DNA of 64,000 bases from Pestalotiopsis fici W106-1 (taxonomy: Eukaryota > Ascomycota > Sordariomycetes > Amphisphaeriales > Sporocadaceae), in contig NW_006917096.1 of assembly GCF_000516985.1 (NCBI RefSeq), positions 1,721,606-1,785,605 of the forward strand, in the 5' to 3' direction. Positions 13,801 to 25,250 of this stretch are shown in pieces. How positions within the stretch are numbered: position 1 is the first letter of the stretch; every line of letters starts with the position of its first letter. The position numbers were made by a program, and so were the translations under genes. The notes under the pieces were generated by a model. It worked only from the letters and a program-made list of their open reading frames with translations, was not told where the DNA came from and did not search any database.

Positions 13801-15563
13801 AAGCGCCTTCTCCCATCTGTCTGTCTGTCATGTCAATGGGAGAAGAGAAGGAGACTGGATCTGGAGTTCCTTCAGCCCAAGCCACTGGGCGCGTGTTCCC
13901 CCAGGCTCATGGCCATGTCCCTGCCATGTCCCTTGCTCCTCCTGTCGCTTTCCGTGAACAGGGACTAAGTATTATGGGAATCTGCTCTGCTCTGCCTTGT
14001 AGGCGGGCAAATCATACTATGTAAATAAAAGCTCATCCATTCCATGATTATACACCACTACATGAAATACGTATGTGCTAGTATTGCCCATGCGACTGGA
14101 TCGCAATGGTTGGCCTGTGCATACTGGGATCTCTTACGCCGTCGTTGGTATAGATATTTGAACTAGGAGCACGTAGTATAGTGACGGGAAGCGGGAAAGG
14201 GAAGATCTCGGGAGTGGATTTGCGCATGGAGGGCACTGACTCCGAAGATGCCCGTCCCTTACCCTTTGGCACACCCGCCTTCAACGGCTAGACCCGCCTG
14301 TATCGTCATTGCTTTTTTCTTTCTTTCCTTACGTAGCTCGCTGTCGCCGAATTGTATGGCTGGATTGAGACATGGCATGTGGTTGTTGGGACCTATCCCA
14401 AGATAGTGTAGAACAGTCTGCTTATCGTGAGATATGGCATGATGGCTTCCGTGCGCGGAGGTCGGCGAATGAGTCTGAGTATCAATCGACATCTTTTCAC
14501 TTGACGACTTCCCCGTGAGTCAACAGACAGACCCGATCCAGGGCGGGCCGACATGATGACCGTGATCATTCTCAACTCCCGGTGCCCTCACCTTCAAGGT
14601 TCCATACCTGAAGACATCGTATCACTGTTAAACCATCCCTTTCATGCTGCGTGCAGACTTATGATGGACATATGGATCAAGGTAGATAGATACCTATGCA
14701 TTTGCCCCTGCAGGAGGAGAGATGCCGGCCGGGCCAGCCTGTCGCTACAAGCTCAGCGGCACCCATGGCAGCAGGTTCTGCAGCGATATCACAATAACCG
14801 TGAGACTTACATGAACACTAATAGCCGTACCAGAAGACCATTCCCGAGGCGATCGATACGGTCTCTCCATCTGTTAGTCACCATGGCTACCTAGGAATTG
14901 AGATGAGAGGATTGAGGACCTGCAAGACGAGGAGCTGTGTCTTTTGACGTCGAAAGTCGCCAGCCTCGTCCATGGTGCCATGTCCTGGTTTGTATGTACA
15001 CGCAACATAATTCTTATATGTTTTGAATGAGCTTTGCCCACACAAATCTTCGCAGAAGATGATAACGCTTAGTTTGTGGCATCATTGATATTGTTTCTTA
15101 CCTGGTCCTGCCTATACTACAGACACCAGATTCAACAAAGAAGCCAGGTTTCTCGTTGAAGATTCTGCGACGCGCTCACAGACACTTGATATAAAGCGCA
15201 CGAGTAATGTATTGACAGATATACCATGGCATAGAAATGTATACAGTCATCGAATAATTGACTGCGCCTTTATACGCAGGACTATTCTGTGTGCTCAAGT
15301 AGCTTGCTGATAGTGATGAGGTAAAGGGGCACGTAACTATGATATTCGCGTGCCAGCCCATAATTAATAAAGCAGTTTCTATGCCTGGCTCGAAGTTCGT
15401 CTCGATTGAATGCATGGAAGTAAATTTGAATGTCGACCTGTGCCATCTCAGCTTACACGGGGTTTTCCTTCCCGTGTCACTACTTTGATTTCTTTGGCTG
15501 CCTTGACTGTCTTGGCTTGTGTGTTGCTTTGGTCTCTTCGGCTGGGACATGTTTCTCCGGCTC
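7811..15563. other. Gene-poor interval (7.7 kb) upstream of the 190-aa gene
   Basis: No frame in this stretch has convincing coding composition or splice-linked exons. The part nearest 7811-8130 is probably the 5' leader of the 190-aa gene and includes a CAA-rich run. The rest has scattered low-complexity sequence: pyrimidine-rich blocks near 8940-8970, a GTAGTGCAGTGCAGTGCAATG run near 9063, a CA microsatellite at 10.6 kb and GGCTGG repeats at 10.67 and 13.45 kb. I found no intact tRNA, transposase or reverse transcriptase. Confidence 0.5.
10602..10629. repeat. CA dinucleotide microsatellite
   Basis: An interrupted (CA)n tract lies in non-coding DNA. The uninterrupted core is about 15 nt at 10615-10629. 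Confidence 0.8.
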
Positions 15564-16714
15564 TTAACCTTTGTCAAGTCCCCGTGCCTTGATGAATCTG
15601 TTGATCTGGTCTCTAACTGCTTTCTCATTGTACTGCTCATGAACCTCATAAAAGGCTATTAGTTCTTGGGTGCAACCAACCATGTCTTCGATCGCAACGT
15701 CGCTCTCTGCGAGAAAGGCACCAAAGCGTTGAAGCTTACCCACTCTCGCCTCGTTTGACTTGTTGTCTTTCTCAAAAGCTCCGCCCGGTGTTGTTTGGCC
15801 ACTACTTAATCCTGACCCCAGGCCTCGGCTTCCTTGCGCCTGCATCTGCGACTGCGATTGTGTCTGCGCTTGCGCCAAAACAGCTTGCGCAGCTGCCATG
15901 CTGGCAGCCTGACCTCCGGCCACTGGGTTCGGTCGAAGGACGAGGGATAGAAGGATTGCTGTCAGTGCAATGATGTGTGGCGAATAGAGGAGAGGTAGAT
16001 CTGTCATATAGTGGTCGTTGATGATGGTCCAAGACAGACTGATTTCGTCTGACGACAAGAAGAAATCGCTTTGCAAGGTCGTCAGCGTCCGGTACGGCTG
16101 GTGAATGATCATCTGTGCATTCATTTCGGAGATGAGGAAGAATTCGCATTCGCCGAGCCTAGACATGTCTAGGGTGAGGAAGTCTGCAATAGAAATGTGG
16201 TTAGTCTCCTGTGTTACCCGTAAAAAGTACATGCACGTCTGAGTGCCGAATAAAGGTTCTCTTCATACCTGGCCATAACGATCGAGCTTCTTGTACTACT
16301 AATCGAATGTGCTGGGGCGATTCCTCCATTTTGCATGCCAAGTACAATGCTGTAACGCATAAAAGATATGGATTTGTTCGGCGAACTTCGACTTTTGTAT
16401 AGAAGCGCTTGAGATAGACTTGGGCGGTCGCTACAACCTGTTGGCGAAGGACCAGTCTTTTGGCTAGGCGGGTAACCTCTGAGCAGGAAAAGGTGTTAGC
16501 AGCAATTCCACTTGAAATGATCCAAGCAAGAAGATTGGGGGAGCGGAGACCAACGCTGATTGAAGTAGATGCTCAAGTGCCTCCATTCCGGCAGAGGGAA
16601 CATTGCCACCAAGGCCTGTTCATCCTCTCTCAGCTTGTTGCGAGTTCTTGCGAGTTCGTCCTTGGTGAAGATCCAGAAGCGACGTTGAGTCGACTCCCAG
16701 AAGCTGGCTGCCAT
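15564..16714 (-). CDS. SSN8: Cyclin C, RNA polymerase II holoenzyme / Mediator kinase-module subunit SSN8
   Basis: Three exons on the minus strand: 16555-16714, 16269-16478 and 15564-16183, giving 329 aa. Introns are 76 and 85 nt with CAG acceptors, and the junction codons read through as Gln and Asp. The protein starts [14 protein letters not shown], the typical start of fungal SSN8. It continues with the cyclin-box signatures [20 protein letters not shown] and YLACKMEE, then [21 protein letters not shown] and a C-terminal block ending [12 protein letters not shown]. In this family the cyclin pairs with the Cdk8/Ssn3 kinase in the Mediator CDK module, represses or tunes transcription in the nucleus, and is degraded or relocalised under stress. 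Unusual here is a Gln/Ala/Ser-rich insertion at about residues 208-265 inside the second cyclin fold. The start was chosen because an alternative upstream Met adds only five residues with no homology. It diverges from the mitochondrial carrier gene, 1.3 kb apart. Confidence 0.95.
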
Positions 16715-18030
16715 GGTGCGCGTATACAAACGGAGAGCGGATCTCGGGAGATGTCGTTTGCGTTCTCATATTGGCATGGCGTGCGTAGTAGTTTCCTGGT
16801 AGCCCTTCGAAGGGGTAGCGAGAACAATGGGATCACCAACAGCAGCCTCGCGAGGCTGAGTAGAGAACCGTTTCCGTGCAAGGGGCCCGCGAGGTTGGAG
16901 GGCGTGATGACATGCAGACAAACTTACCCTTCCCCAAAGGGCTAGTCTCGCAGTCCCCAATCCTCCTTGGAAAAGGGAGACCTCGACCATGTTATGACCT
17001 CTGGCTGGCACGGGACCTGGGAAGTCATGTTGGATTGTTCTTTAGCATGTCGACTCATAAGATTATCATAATACTACAGAAACATGGCTAAAATATAGGA
17101 GTAAATTTGCCATTGGTTTGATCCCGTCCGCGCAAATAACCAATTTATCAATTTCATGGTTTTCCAGTCTGGGAAGATTTGAGCTAAGCTTCTTGGAGGC
17201 ACATTTTGGTGCCGCAGCTCGGAAAATGGAACGCTCATTGGTTCTTGCAATCAAATCAGTGTGCTCAACCCACATTCCGCAGGCCATAACCAATGCCAAA
17301 AGTGCTTCTTCTAGCCGGGTGAGAGTAAAGTGTCTCCATTTTGACATGAGGCTGCCAAATCAACGACGGGACAAATGGCTTACATCGGCTCTTTTGAGTG
17401 GTTCAAGCGAGCTGTGGCTTATCGCGGGGGGCCAGCTCCCGCTTTTGGTTAGCGGGCCAGCGATATGACGAAGAAGCCGCTCTAATTGGATTTTTTGACG
17501 TTCCAGGATGGCCCAAAGACAAGAAGCACAAGCATCAATGGCCAGGAGGTACCTCTAAAGGATCCTTGGGATGCAAGGTCAGGTAGTAGGTTCCGGTTAG
17601 TAGCGTAGCACACACACACACACACCTTTAACCTACCTTACCTTAACCTCTGCTCTGCTCTCAAGCTCTGGGTCATTTCTTGGTCGAGCTCTTGATCCGA
17701 TCTCCCGCGTGTATCCCACCCCCGGACGGAGGAGCTGCTGTTTGCTGCAAGCCGACGTCAATTCTGACCTCGGAGCCTCGAGCCTCGACTACACACATAC
17801 ACATTGCAGAAACGACTGCCTCCCCATCTTGAGGTCGCCCTTTTACACAAACAACACAGCGCGCAGTGGATGCCAGCGACGACGCCACATCCGTTTTCTT
17901 TCCCCGCCGACAAACTCGATTATTACTTCTTACGGCGCTCGCTCCCTGTCGTTCCCTGTCGCCAGCTATGCCGACCTCGTAACACCTCGTTGGAAAAATC
18001 CTGCGATCACTTCCTGCATGATCTTCGGAC
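16715..18030. promoter_or_regulatory. Divergent intergenic region between SSN8 and the mitochondrial carrier
   Basis: The two genes point away from each other, so this 1.3 kb carries both promoters and leaders. Open frames inside it are short and lack coding character. A CA microsatellite (17609-17625) is followed by an ACCTTACCTTAACC pyrimidine tract. No TATA box is obvious. Confidence 0.5.
17609..17625. repeat. CA dinucleotide microsatellite
   Basis: A pure (CA)n run of 17 nt, immediately followed by CCTTAACC-type repeats to about 17650, in the shared SSN8/carrier promoter. Confidence 0.8.
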
Positions 18031-20662
18031 ATGAAGGTCCCAGATGTGGTCACAGAGATAGGGATGGAGATGGAGGAGTCTCAGAATCAGAGGGATGCGC
18101 GCGTAGAGGCGCTGTGGAAAAAGCTGGACTATCAAAACAAAAATGAGCTGGACTGGAAGGCATTGCAGCGTGGACTAAAGAAGATTGACCACCGTGAGTG
18201 ACAGATACAGACACCACCTAGGTCGCTCGATTGAATCGCGCAGAGAGCGATTGGGTCGGTGCCCTCAATTGTACTGTGCCTAGCTAATCCCTGACGCAGC
18301 TCTCAAGAATGCCGATGGCATCCTCCAAGAGATCATCAAAGTTGTTGATTCCAACGGAGACGGGAAAATCCAATATGAAGGTAGGCAAGGTCCGATTGAA
18401 AAAAGTTCTGCGATGCTGTTGTTCTTGGGATTCCGCTGTGGTAGTCTTGCGCATCCTACGGCTCCGCTGACGCCTGTGATCAAACAGAGTTCAGGGTTTT
18501 TGTCGAGGCTGCTGAGAGGCAGCTCTACCTCTTGTTCAAGGCGATAGACCATGACAGTGATGGGAAACTCGACAAACACGAGCTCCAGGCGGCTTTCCAG
18601 CGGGCTGGACTCACCGTTCCGATGCGACGACTCGGCTCTTTCTTTGAAGATATTGACAAGAATAACGATGGCTACATCAGCTTTGATGAGTGGAGGTGAG
18701 TTGAGAAAAACTCCTTTCTGGTGCTTATCTCATTTCCCTGTTTTTGTTGTAGACTTTTGCGAACTTTTTGTTGTAATGTGATTGTTGGCATTTGGCTGGC
18801 CACTTGTGCACAGCCCATGGCAGAGTAGTTCTTGTGGGCGTCAAGTGTCTGCTTGTTTCATTCTTGAACATGAGATCTGGTTGATCTGCTCATCAGAATT
18901 GCTAACTCATTCATGGCGCAGAAACTTTCTCCTATTCATGCCAAATCAGGAGGCGTCTGCGACTCTGCGCGCTGTCTTTACCTTTTACTCGGACATTGTC
19001 ACTGTGAGCTCGGAGGGGGATTCTATGCTCAACGACGACACGCTGCACAGTATAGGTACGACCATTAAATCTCTTATGCTAGCTCTTTTTGGTTCGATTG
19101 TCAGGATTGCCTCTCCTTTGGACCAGGACCGCAGCCAGAGCTCGTCTCCCCCACAATCTTCACAAACGGCAGATAATAGCTCGCCAACCATCGAAAACTC
19201 ATCACCCCATTCATCGCAACAAGACGTACACTCGAGCCAAAGTAACGGCAGCAGCGCCAGCATGGAAGCAGCCGGTCGCGAACAACTCGCCAACACAGTG
19301 AGGGCATCCGCAAACGCTCTACGAACAGCAGCAACATCCGCATCAACGGCGCCAGCCGCTCCAGGCGGCGCTACGACAACAGCACGAGGCACTGATATTG
19401 AACCTGACCTGAGTGAAAAAGAAGAAGAAACTGCCGAGGAAAACTGGCTGATCAAATACCTTCCCGATTCAGGCTACTTTGTCGCCGGTGCAGTCGCGGG
19501 AGGTATTTCACGTACCGCCACTGCTCCACTCGACCGCTTGAAGGTCTACCTTCTGGTCAACACCAAAAGCACAAGCCATGCAGCCATTGATGCTGCCAAG
19601 AACGGCAAGCCCATTGCCGCCATCACCAATGCGGCCAGGTCTTTCTGGGGGGCTACGCTGGATCTCTACCGCAATGGAGGTCTCAGAGGTTTCTTTGCAG
19701 GTGTGTATTTTTTCTTGTTCATCCCCGCCCATCTTTCTGCTTCTTGAGCTCATATGTCATATAGGCAACGGACTTAACGTCATCAAAATCATGCCTGAAA
19801 CAGCTATGCGAGTAAGTCTATTGCTAGCTTCTGTGAAACGAACAGATGCTGATGAAAGGTAGTTTGGAGCCTACGAAGCCGCCAAGCGGACCCTCGCACA
19901 ACTCGAAGGTCATGGCGACACGAAACACATAAACCCTTATAGTAAATTCGCTGCGGGAGGTTTGGCCGGCATGACAGCACAGTAAGTTGATTTGCTCATT
20001 CTCTATACTGCCAGTAATGGCAATTAACAGTGTACTGCAGGTTCTTCGTTTATCCCATGGACACCCTCAAATTCCGGTACGTCTCATTACATGCCTGTCG
20101 CTCGGCAGGTGAAGAATTGGAATACAGCTGACTTGGGCGCAGTCTTCAATCCGAATATGTGGCTGGCGGAGCTCGTGGTTATCCCTTGCTCAAGCAAACT
20201 ATCACGAAAATGAAGGCTGAAGGCGGCTTCAGGCCCTGGTATCGTGGTGTCACCATGGGTCTCATCGGCATGTTCCCCTACTCTGCCCTGGACATGGGAA
20301 CTTTCGAGTTTTTTAAAACGTCCTGGATCACATACCAAGCCAAAAAGTTGGGCGTTCACGAGGAAGACGTGCCGCAACCATCCGGCATGATGACTGGCAT
20401 CATGGGTGCAACATCGGGAGCTTTCGGTGCCTCGGTTGTCTATCCTCTCAACGTTCTCAGAACTCGACTCCAAACCCAGGGCACCAGCATGCACCCAGCC
20501 CGCTACACGGGTATCTGGGATGTCGCTCAGAAGACGCTAAAGAACGAAGGACCCCGAGGTTTTTACAAGGGTCTCGTGCCCAACTTGCTCAAGGTTGCTC
20601 CCGCGCTTAGTATCACGTGGATCGTTTATGAGCGAGCAAAGGACATCATGGAACTTCAATAG
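18031..20662 (+). CDS. SAL1: EF-hand, calcium-dependent mitochondrial solute carrier (SCaMC / Sal1 type)
   Basis: Eight exons: 18031-18193, 18300-18380, 18488-18695, 18922-19700, 19765-19811, 19863-19981, 20041-20076 and 20143-20662, giving 650 aa in one frame. An in-frame TGA just upstream fixes the start. The N-terminal half has three canonical EF-hand loops: DSNGDGKIQYEE (71-82), DHDSDGKLDKHE (102-113) and DKNNDGYISFDE (138-149). A Ser/Gln/Thr-rich linker follows, then three mitochondrial carrier repeats (about 335-650) with signatures PLDRLKVYL, PMDTLKFRL and PLNVLRTRL. This family exchanges ATP-Mg or ADP for phosphate across the inner mitochondrial membrane, with calcium sensed on the intermembrane side. 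The third signature has Asn where Asp is usual (PLN), as in some SCaMCs. Its 3' end converges on the SUMO protease gene. A GT...AG pair at 19056-19104 was read through because removing it breaks the frame. Confidence 0.95.
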
Positions 20663-21610
20663 GCGGCATATGCCACCAGACAAGAAGACGACCAAGACAT
20701 ATGTTATCTGAGAAGTGGAAGCACACCCTGGTCTGCAAAGATATGCAATCGAGATGAAACTCATGTGTTCGGACCTTGGCAGCACGGGATGAAAGGCCCC
20801 TTACCACAGCGAACGCCTATAGGGCTTCAAAAATTCGTCATGGGCAGACAGGCAATCGACGTCGATGGCTTCAATGCGTATAAAATGGTGGAAAGAGAGA
20901 GTTACGGAGAAAACAGAAGGCTTTGTTTTTCTTTTTCATAGAGCAGCTCGATTTGTCACAGTAATGGCAACCCTAAATGATGTGGCATGGTAGACGAGCA
21001 AGGGAGAGAACAAGAGGCAAGAAGCAGCAGAGGGGGAAAAGTTAGATGGAGACAGAGCTTTATAAAGATACCCTTGATATGCCAATACGGAGGGGAAATA
21101 AACAATCTGGATGATGAAATTGCCTTGATATCATTGCCGTGACATTTTTTGCAACAGCGCGGCCTATCATGGTCTCATCACGTAAACTTACAAACAATCG
21201 CTAATGTCAGCTGTCCGTACTACAATGCCCAGTTGATGATAATCATCCATGAGCATCTCCGCTTGAAGTTAGCTGCAGCGAGCTAAAGGAGTTACTCGTC
21301 GTCTACTTCGATCACGCCATTGGAAGAGAAGATCATGCACCTTGTGTCTTTTATGATTTTGGTTTGATTAAGTGCTATAGTAGTCCTTTTCAAAGACTTT
21401 AGTCTTCTGCGCGAGAACCGAATCGTGGGCTCAATCGACCTCATGTCCCTGCCCTTTTGTATGAGAAACAAAACCTAGCCAAACAAGGCTGAAAACTCTA
21501 GAAAAGCAAAAAGAAATACAAAAACCAACAAAAAGGCAACCAGGCGCCAGTGTCCAAACTCCATCTCTTCTATCTCGAAATCCATCCTTCTTCTCTCTCT
21601 TCTTCTAGTA
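20663..21610. other. Convergent 3' intergenic region
   Basis: It lies between the ends of the carrier gene (plus) and the SUMO protease gene (minus) and should hold both 3' UTRs. No coding frame, repeat or RNA is evident. Confidence 0.5.
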
Positions 21611-24600
21611 TCACAGCTTGTACAGCTTTTTAAGATCAAAATCGCCATGGTATCCGCCGTTCAAAATCATGGCCGCAATGTTGCTTCTTTGGTGGCCCAT
21701 TTCAGGCTCCGTATAGTCACTCGGATCTAAGCCGAGTGACAACAAAAGTGAGTTTGTAATCACAAACATGCCACAGTCATACGAGTTGGTTTGACGTGGC
21801 ACATTGAAGGACACTTGCTTCCACTCGTCCTCCTTGAAGCGCGGACCCAGGAATGCTGCAACGAATTCGAGCGCCTTGTCGATTCGTTTTTGGTTTCGGG
21901 TGTGGAATGAGTCCACATAGGCAATCTCACGACGTTGTGGGCGCACAAAGATAAATGTCCAATGAGCATCCGCGTTGATGGGTATGATAAGGGATTCCAC
22001 GTCGAGGAAGTTTTGGGGAGTCAGACCCCAGACTCGCTTAAGCATGCGCTCCTTGCCAGAGACACCCGAGCTCACTAGTGAACTCCAGAAAAAACTGTTT
22101 AGAGCAACGCACCTTGGCGTGTCTTTTTTCAGTGTAACACCAGCGGCTTTGTTGATGTAATCGGCGCCATACTGGGTTGCGGCCTGGATACAACTGTCAT
22201 TCAACCAGGTTCCTCGGGGGACCAGTCGAAGGAAGTCCCGGTGTCCAAATTCAACGGGTTCTGGAGCGCAGGTCTTGAGGGGCTTGAAAGCAGGTTTTTG
22301 TGTATTGTGGACTTGGCCCTCCCACTTGTCATTTATCTTAATAATGACAGGAGCTCGTGGTACGCTTAGCCCTAGATTCTTTAGCTTTGCGTTGGCTTCT
22401 TCGTAGCGCTTCTGTTCTGCCAATTCCTGTTCTCTCTTTTCACGAGCGGCACGATCTTGGCCGTCTTCCTCCAACTTATGATGGTTGGGCTTCAAAGTCG
22501 TGCGCGTGCGGTGCGGAAGTGAGTGTTGGTTCTCATCGTCGAAGAAGCTTCTTGGGTTCTTGTACGTAGGTCTGGACTTGGGTTTGGCTGCCTTGGATAA
22601 AACTGAAGCTCTTTGCACACACTCGAGGTTTTGTGCTGGGGTCAAGCCGGTTGATCGATATTGATCCTTCGCAAGAATCTGGTCTTTCTCATAGGAATAG
22701 TTTCTGTCGAAGGCTTCATGGTACAACTGCCGTCGGGCGGCATCATGATGCCTCCATTCCTCGGACGAGTCGCTGTATTTACGGGAAGATCTCTGTATCT
22801 CCTGTTGTGGTAGGTCTGTTTCGACTGTCGAATGTGCATCTGATAGCTTACGCCCATCTCGGGATGAGAGAGAAACTGAGGAGGTTGCTGCGGTATCTTC
22901 GTGTTGAACGATGTCTGTGGTTGTATTCGTGGAAGAAGCTGTGACATGATCTTCTGTGGGGTAAATATTGCGAACTGGAGATGTGTTCATTGCTGCGTCC
23001 TGCTCCTCAGGCAAAGTGCCATTTTGTCTGGCATTATTGTTTACATCATCGAGAGGTAGAGGTTGAGGAGATTGCAATGCGTCTTGCGGATTATCCTCAT
23101 TTGTACCTGGAAACGTTCCAGGGAGGAGTCTGTTGGTTTGGGTGTTTTGATCTTCGGCTGATTCATCGCGGGCTGAGTCACCATGATTGACATTCTGATA
23201 GAGTATCTGACGAGGGTTTGTGAAGACTTTCTGCAAAAAGGTGGCAACAGTCCAGAGCCGAGTTGTTATGGCCATGACGATGTGTAGAATTACTAGTATA
23301 CACGGTAAGAGCTGCCACTCCTGATGACGTGGTTGTTGAATGCCCTGAGCATTGGCTTCTGGAAGCTGTTGTGCTCTTTGCTGGCGAAACTCTTGCTGCT
23401 CAGAAACTCTTCTCTCAAGAGGTCGACGAAGCTGAGCAAAGTCTGTCAATATGCGCCTCTGATCGGAAGAAGCGATAGGGAAGCGAGTGTAAAGTCCTCT
23501 TTCAGCAATAATCTGGGCACGGCTAGTTTCGTTGTGAGTAGTGAGCCTGCGGGTAGATTGGGTGTAGGCGGCCGTTTTCTTGAAAGCTTCAAGCTTCTCG
23601 GAGTGTCGACTTATCAAATATCGAACACGAGGGCGCTCGGCGGTGAGGTTCTCTTCAGAGGTGTCTTTGTCGGCTGTGTTCTCCTCAAATCGTCGGCTCG
23701 TCAAATACTGAAGAGGAGGGCGCGTAGAGGTAGACTTGCTTGAGCTGGAATTCTCCTTGGAGATGTTCCTGGCAGCTTTGAGCTTCTCGAATCGCTGGGT
23801 TGCTGTTGTTGAATACTGAAGAAGAGAACGCTCTGTGGCATACCTTCCTGAGCTGGGCTTATCAGAGGTGTTGTTGTCGGCTTTAATCTCTCTAAATCGC
23901 CGGCTTGTTGGATACAGAAGAAGAGGTCGTTTTGTGGCAGTTTCCTGTGAGCTGAGCTTCTCTGAGCCAAGCTTCTCCTCTGAGGTGTTGTTGCCAGCTT
24001 TGATCTTCTCGGGTCGTAGGATTGTTGAAAAGTTGAGAAGGGCGCGCTCCGTGGGCAGTTCCTCTGTGTGGCTGCTTTTCTGGGAGCGCTGAGTTACCAG
24101 GTCCTTGAGCTTGTGGCACTTGATGGGAGGGAAACTTTGAATTTGATAGTCGTCACCCTTTATGGGCGAGAGACTCCTGGTGACAGAGCCCTCGTCGTCA
24201 GAGTCACTGGTGGGCTCAGCAGTAGGAGCGGGCGCCTTCTTCTGGCGCTTGAAGGAGGGTGTAGTATTGGCCGATGTGGCAATCTCAACTGCTGCAGTGT
24301 CGTCCGAGGCGATCTGGTGAAAAGCGCGCTTAGCGGGAATTCGCTGGGTTCCGCGAATGTGAGATCCAGAGTCGGGATCGGTTTGAGTAGAGGGAAGGAG
24401 CACCTTCTGGCGCTTGGCGGAGGGCGTAGTATTAACCCAAGCGGCGGTCCGAACTCTGACAGGTTCGTCCGTGGTGTCGATCTCATGAAAAGCGCGCTTA
24501 GCGCGAATGCGAGATCCAAAGTTGGAGGTGATGAGGGGGGTAGATGCAAGTGGCACCTTCTGGCGCTTGGATGATGATTGTTCAGTATCGTTCGGGGTAG

Positions 24601-25095
24601 CGATCTCATCAATTGCGCGCTTAGCGGCGATCTTCTTGCTTGGACGAACGGGGTCGTCAGGGTAAACGATGTCGCTCTCGCCAGGAAGTCGAAAGCGTGT
24701 CAAACCTGGGTTTGGAGCCCTGAAGCTATTGACTTGCCGGCCTTTGTAGGTACGCAGGTTTGTGGGCGCGCTGCAGCTTCGTGGTTAGTAGCAGTTTCCT
24801 CGGAGGGTAAATGGATGAGTTGCAAGGAGCTAGCTGCTACATCTTCGCTGTGATGGTGCTGTGGCGTCAAAGCAACAAAGCACTTTACGGGGCATCATGT
24901 GCTTGCCAGACAGAGCAGAACAGGGAGGGAATTAACACATAAATTTACTTACTAGGCAAATGGTAGGCTGGGGGCACCGACTTCGCGGGCGTTCTTGCGC
25001 CCTTCCCGATGGGCCTCCCACTCGTCACGCAATAGAATACGTAGCCTTTCGCTGCTCTGAGAGGGCGAAGGACTGGCTGGTAGTTGTCCTGCCAT
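21611..25095 (-). CDS. ULP1: Large ULP1-type SUMO protease (peptidase C48) with repeat-built N-terminus
   Basis: Two exons on the minus strand, 24953-25095 and 21611-24770, giving 1100 aa. The 182-nt intron has donor GTAAGT and acceptor CAG and links MAGQLPASP... to the long second exon through a split Tyr codon. The C-terminal ~240 residues form the C48 protease: His984 (DAHWTF), Asp1001 (YVDS), Gln1041 and Cys1047 (NSYDCGMF) are all present, so it should be active in maturing SUMO or removing it from targets. The N-terminal half is disordered and basic, made of three ~45-aa repeats with AKRA and KRQK motifs and then five ~30-aa repeats of the type LLxYxTSRRFEKIKA. A hydrophobic segment (about 534-557) precedes an acidic stretch. 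Ulp1 is normally held at the nuclear pore by its N-terminus. Exon 2 lacks an early ATG, which supports the short first exon. It converges on the carrier gene. Confidence 0.92.
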
Positions 25096-25117
25096 TGTGT
25101 TAGATGTCAAATTGACG

Positions 25118-25250
25118 TGGTACTTTTGGGTTGCAGTTGCAATGAAGTTGCAATGAATTTGCAATGAAGCTGATGTAGTGTTTGGGTTGCAGTTGCAATG
25201 GAGATGAAATGAAGTTGATGTGGTACTTGGGTCGCAGTTGGAATGCGGGA
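25118..25250. repeat. Imperfect tandem repeat in the ULP1 promoter/leader
   Basis: About three decayed copies of a ~45-55 bp unit beginning GAYGTGGTACTT(TT)GGGT and containing GCAGTTGCAATG. A shorter TTGCAATGAA motif is repeated inside the first copy. It starts 23 bp upstream of the ULP1 ATG, so part may be transcribed. Confidence 0.6.
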
